A stretch of 64,000 nucleotides of DNA from NCBI RefSeq assembly GCF_003443535.1, contig NZ_CP031946.1, positions 1,860,001 to 1,924,000 on the forward strand, given 5' to 3'. A model generated the notes under the pieces. That model was given only the letters and a program-made list of their open reading frames with translations. It had not been told where the DNA came from and did not search any database. Each line of letters opens with the position of its first letter. Within the stretch, counting starts at the first letter, position 1. Shown here piece by piece: positions 61,753-64,000 of the stretch. The stretch comes from Ruegeria sp. AD91A. Lineage in GTDB: Bacteria > Pseudomonadota > Alphaproteobacteria > Rhodobacterales > Rhodobacteraceae. The position numbers and the translations under genes were made by a program.

Positions 61753-62328
61753 TTAGTTCGTGTTTGTTTCTGCCTGCGCTTCAAGGGCGGCATAGCCCTC
61801 TGGCAGGTCAATTTCGTAGAATGTATACGACAGCGTGATCGTATGAACATACTTTGCTTCAAGATCTTCGACCATTTCAGGATCGACAAAAAAGGTTACC
61901 GGCATCTCTACACGTTCGCCGGGTTGCAGTACCTGCTCTTCAAAGCAGAAGCAGGCAATCTTTTGAAAGTACCCGCCTGCCGAATAGGGCGCCACATTGT
62001 ATGAGGCCTGCCCCGCAATCGGACGATCCGTTGGATTATAGGCCTCATAGAAGGCCAGCCCGGTCTCGCCGATGCGCACTTCCATCTCGCGGACGACGGG
62101 CTTGAATTCCCAAGCCATGTCTTTGGCCTTGGATGCGTCAAACCGTATGGTGACAGTGCGGTCCAGAATTTCTTCGGGGGCGGCTTCGGCAACACCCGTG
62201 GTGCCGCCAAATCCGGTAACGCGGCAGAACCAGTCGTAGAACGGTACCGATGCCCAGGCCAGACTGCCCATCAGGACAACCACACCCACGGTTTGGGCAA
62301 CAGTTTTCTGAGGACCAGACAGCGCCAT
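61753..62328 (-). CDS. ctaG: cytochrome c oxidase assembly protein CtaG (Cox11)
   Basis: A 191-residue copper-insertion protein: N-terminal anchor (about residues 10-30), then a periplasmic beta domain with VPFYDWFCRVTGFGG and the copper-binding IACFCFEEQVLQPGE (CFCF, near residue 125). It delivers Cu(I) to the CuB site of oxidase subunit I. Its ATG overlaps the stop codon of the 53-aa gene (TGATG). It is encoded between ctaB and ctaE, as in Paracoccus and Rhodobacter. Confidence 0.97.
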   Translation of the reverse strand: MALSGPQKTVAQTVGVVVLMGSLAWASVPFYDWFCRVTGFGGTTGVAEAAPEEILDRTVTIRFDASKAKDMAWEFKPVVREMEVRIGETGLAFYEAYNPTDRPIAGQASYNVAPYSAGGYFQKIACFCFEEQVLQPGERVEMPVTFFVDPEMVEDLEAKYVHTITLSYTFYEIDLPEGYAALEAQAETNTN

Positions 62329-62489
62329 CAGTTCTGAACCTCTTGCGTGGCCATGTTGAAATCAGTACCCGACACCTTCACGATGGTCAGGCCAAAGATG
62401 ATCACGATAAAGGCAGCCAGCGTCAGTCCAACGCCCAGATTGCGGCTGAACCGTCGCTGATGCAGTTCATGGCTTTTGCGCAGGCTCAT
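62328..62489 (-). CDS. 53-residue membrane protein of the oxidase operon
   Basis: A small gene between ctaB and ctaG. The protein has a basic N-terminus (MSLRKSHELHQRRFSRNLGV), one transmembrane helix (residues 20-37, VGLTLAAFIVIIFGLTIV) and a short periplasmic tail. Its ATG overlaps the ctaB stop codon (ATGA), and its stop overlaps the ctaG ATG, so translation is coupled on both sides. Similar short genes are seen in this position in other alphaproteobacteria (a CoxF-like name is sometimes used); its role is probably oxidase assembly or regulation, but unproven. Confidence 0.82.
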   Translation of the reverse strand: MSLRKSHELHQRRFSRNLGVGLTLAAFIVIIFGLTIVKVSGTDFNMATQEVQN

Positions 62490-63436
62490 GACCATCCTCC
62501 CAAACCATAGGGCTTCAGCAAGGCTTCGGCCAGAATAGCGCCGAAATGCAGGAAGAGGTAGAGCAGCGAAAGTTTGAAAAAGCTGCGTTCGACCTTGAAG
62601 TTGTCGGCCTCCGAGTCATCCTCGGTCCGACGCGAAATTTGCCAGGCGCCGCGCAGGAACAACGCGTTCAACACCAGAGCCACGGTCAGGTAGATGGGAC
62701 CGCCGATGCCAGAAAACGCCGTTCCTACCGCCAGAATCGCCAGCAAGCCCGTATAGACCAGAATATGTACACGCGTCGCATGGCGGCCGTGTGTCACGGT
62801 CAGCATGGGCACGCCCGCATCGTCATAGTCCGAGCGCATGAACAGGGCCAGTGCCCAGAAATGCGGCGGCGTCCACATGAAAGTCAGGGCAAACATCAGC
62901 CACGGCTCAACCGCCATGGATCCGGTCGCAGCCACCCAGCCGATCACCGGAGGGAAAGCGCCAGCCGCACCACCGATTACGATGTTCTGCGGCGTCGAGC
63001 GCTTCAGCCACATCGTGTAGACAGCGACATAGAAAAAGATTGTGAAGCCCAGGAACGCTCCCGCGAACCAGTTGGTCGCAAGGCCCAGCATGATCACCGA
63101 CAGGCCCGACAGGGTCAGGCCAATGGCCATCGCCTCACCCTCTTCCACCTTGCCGGAGGGGATCGGGCGACCTTTGGTGCGTTTCATGACCTTGTCGATA
63201 TCCGCATCCCACCACATGTTCAGCGCACCGGATGCGCCGCCACCTATGGCGATGAACAGAATGGCGCAGAATCCGACAAAGGGATGGACCGGAACCGGGG
63301 CCGCCAGCAGACCGACCAGCGCCGTGAACACGACCAGAGACATCACGCGCGGCTTGAGCAGGGCGAAGTAATCGCCAAAGCTGGCCTCGTCCGCGTGGGC
63401 GGTCGCTGTGCTGGCATTGATGCTTGCGTCGGTCAT
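62486..63436 (-). CDS. ctaB: protoheme IX farnesyltransferase
   Basis: A 316-residue UbiA-type prenyltransferase with about nine transmembrane helices. It shows the polyprenyl motif NMWWDADIDKVMKRTKGRPIP (first Asp-rich loop), GGAAGAFPPVIGW, then TPPHFWALALF and the second Asp-rich loop YDDAGVPML. It makes haem O from haem B, the precursor of haem A for aa3 oxidase. ATG 63436 has AGGA upstream; the longer open frame to 63487 is not supported. Confidence 0.97.
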   Translation of the reverse strand: MTDASINASTATAHADEASFGDYFALLKPRVMSLVVFTALVGLLAAPVPVHPFVGFCAILFIAIGGGASGALNMWWDADIDKVMKRTKGRPIPSGKVEEGEAMAIGLTLSGLSVIMLGLATNWFAGAFLGFTIFFYVAVYTMWLKRSTPQNIVIGGAAGAFPPVIGWVAATGSMAVEPWLMFALTFMWTPPHFWALALFMRSDYDDAGVPMLTVTHGRHATRVHILVYTGLLAILAVGTAFSGIGGPIYLTVALVLNALFLRGAWQISRRTEDDSEADNFKVERSFFKLSLLYLFLHFGAILAEALLKPYGLGGWS

Positions 63437-63523
63437 CTCGGGTCCTTTTGGGGCGAAAGCTGTGCGGTCAGCCCGCACAGCCTGCATTTCGTGTCAGGCA
63501 GGTTTAACCCGCCCTCAGCGTGC

Positions 63524-64000
63524 TCAGTTCGAAGCAACCTGATAGTTTTGCGGCAGACCAGCATATTCTTCGATCGCGCCTTGCAGCCACTGGTCATAAG
63601 CTTCCTGGCTGACGACTTTGACGGTGATCGGCATATAAGCGTGGTCTTTGCCGCAGAGTTCCGAGCACTGACCAAAGTAGATGCCTTCTTTCTCGGCCTC
63701 GAACCACAGTTCTGCCAGACGTCCGGGCACGCCATCCTGCTTCACGCCGAAGGACGGGATGGTCCAGGAGTGGATCACGTCAGACGCGGTAACCTGCATC
63801 ACGACAACCTTGCCAACCGGAACGACCACGGCGGTATCGGTGGCCAACAGCCATTCGTCATCGCTGTAACCAGCATCTGCCAGCTTCGCGCGCATAGCGT
63901 CATCCAGAACAAACGGGGTCACGTCCGCGTCAGCGGGGCGCGCGCCCTCATCCAGAGTGGCGGGATGACCCAGCAGGTAGCTGTCGAACGCGAAATCGTG
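63524..64000 (-). CDS. ctaC: cytochrome c oxidase subunit II, C-terminal part (5' end outside window)
   Basis: The frame is open to base 64000, giving the C-terminal 158 residues. The CuA-binding domain is complete: [23 protein letters not shown] (first CuA His), DGVPGRL, and the metal loop [12 protein letters not shown] with both Cys, the second His and Met. The membrane helices and N-terminus are beyond the window. It is the first visible gene of the cta operon, 87 bases upstream of ctaB. The electron-entry subunit receives electrons from cytochrome c. Confidence 0.97.
   Translation of the reverse strand, partial: HDFAFDSYLLGHPATLDEGARPADADVTPFVLDDAMRAKLADAGYSDDEWLLATDTAVVVPVGKVVVMQVTASDVIHSWTIPSFGVKQDGVPGRLAELWFEAEKEGIYFGQCSELCGKDHAYMPITVKVVSQEAYDQWLQGAIEEYAGLPQNYQVASN

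Noticed and set aside
1..64000. tRNA, rRNA, CRISPR arrays, known defence systems
   Set aside because: No cloverleaf with a proper acceptor stem, no repeat-spacer pattern and no recognisable defence gene was seen by eye; a dedicated search could still find a missed small RNA.

Overview
The window looks like chromosomal DNA of a marine Roseobacter-group alphaproteobacterium (Rhodobacteraceae, Ruegeria-like). This is inferred from the high GC content, the GcrA-type regulator, a typical alphaproteobacterial cytochrome oxidase assembly operon, Hint-domain and EcsC/DUF1178 proteins, and a short intergenic repeat family with the core GGATATTT..GCCAGATGAA. I saw no rRNA, tRNA, CRISPR array, prophage or complete insertion sequence. 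Most of the window is housekeeping DNA densely packed with genes; the accessory signals are small.

Layout. 1-5450: end of a Hint-domain protein, a small exported protein, a LysR regulator, a divergent low-molecular-weight phosphatase/sirtuin pair, an HdeD-like membrane protein, a copper-chaperone pair and ribosomal protein L28. 5637-14432: MeaB GTPase, HrpB helicase, a Nudix hydrolase, a Pit phosphate transporter, a PanE-like reductase, a pirin and a PhyH dioxygenase. 14433-19991: a regulated two-gene redox cassette (Tat-exported intradiol-like protein plus haem-type membrane protein), argF and argD, a DMT exporter and an ABC-2 permease. 20118-25753: GcrA, a membrane protein without a normal start codon, a DUF2235 hydrolase, an orphan CoxL-like molybdenum hydroxylase subunit and a dienelactone hydrolase. 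25833-35098: valS, BenE, DUF1992, crotonase, a strictosidine-synthase-like protein and two PLP aminotransferases. 35150-42717: Entner-Doudoroff operon zwf-edd-eda behind a LacI-type operator, then ptsP and lysC. 42883-49995: small proteins, SDR, DUF1178, a second Nudix, EcsC, GNAT, flavin reductase, CatB-type acetyltransferase, SulP transporter and an IalB-like protein. 50062-53785: mtnP and apt, separated by an AT-richer block with a 40-residue cysteine-rich exported peptide, an unknown exported protein, a LysE exporter and a small ribbon-helix-helix protein. 53956-58700: fasciclin protein, FAD-linked oxidase, MBL hydrolase, GNAT and an M16 peptidase. 58697-64000: thrC, SURF1 and the ctaC-ctaB-small protein-ctaG-ctaE cytochrome c oxidase operon, cut by the window end.

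How the genes work together. The clearest functional units are aa3-type oxidase biogenesis (ctaC/B/G/E, SURF1, with the periplasmic copper chaperone pair elsewhere in the window also handling copper), Entner-Doudoroff sugar catabolism, arginine biosynthesis (argD-argF) and methylthioadenosine/adenine salvage (mtnP, apt). The best candidates for something undescribed are the 40-aa peptide plus 221-aa protein cassette with its near-consensus promoter (50972-51844), the Tat-exported intradiol-like/haem-membrane pair with two dyads in its promoter (14523-15742), and a cluster of TTGAAGC half-sites beside the copper genes (4787-4870). None of these is proven to be a new system from sequence alone.
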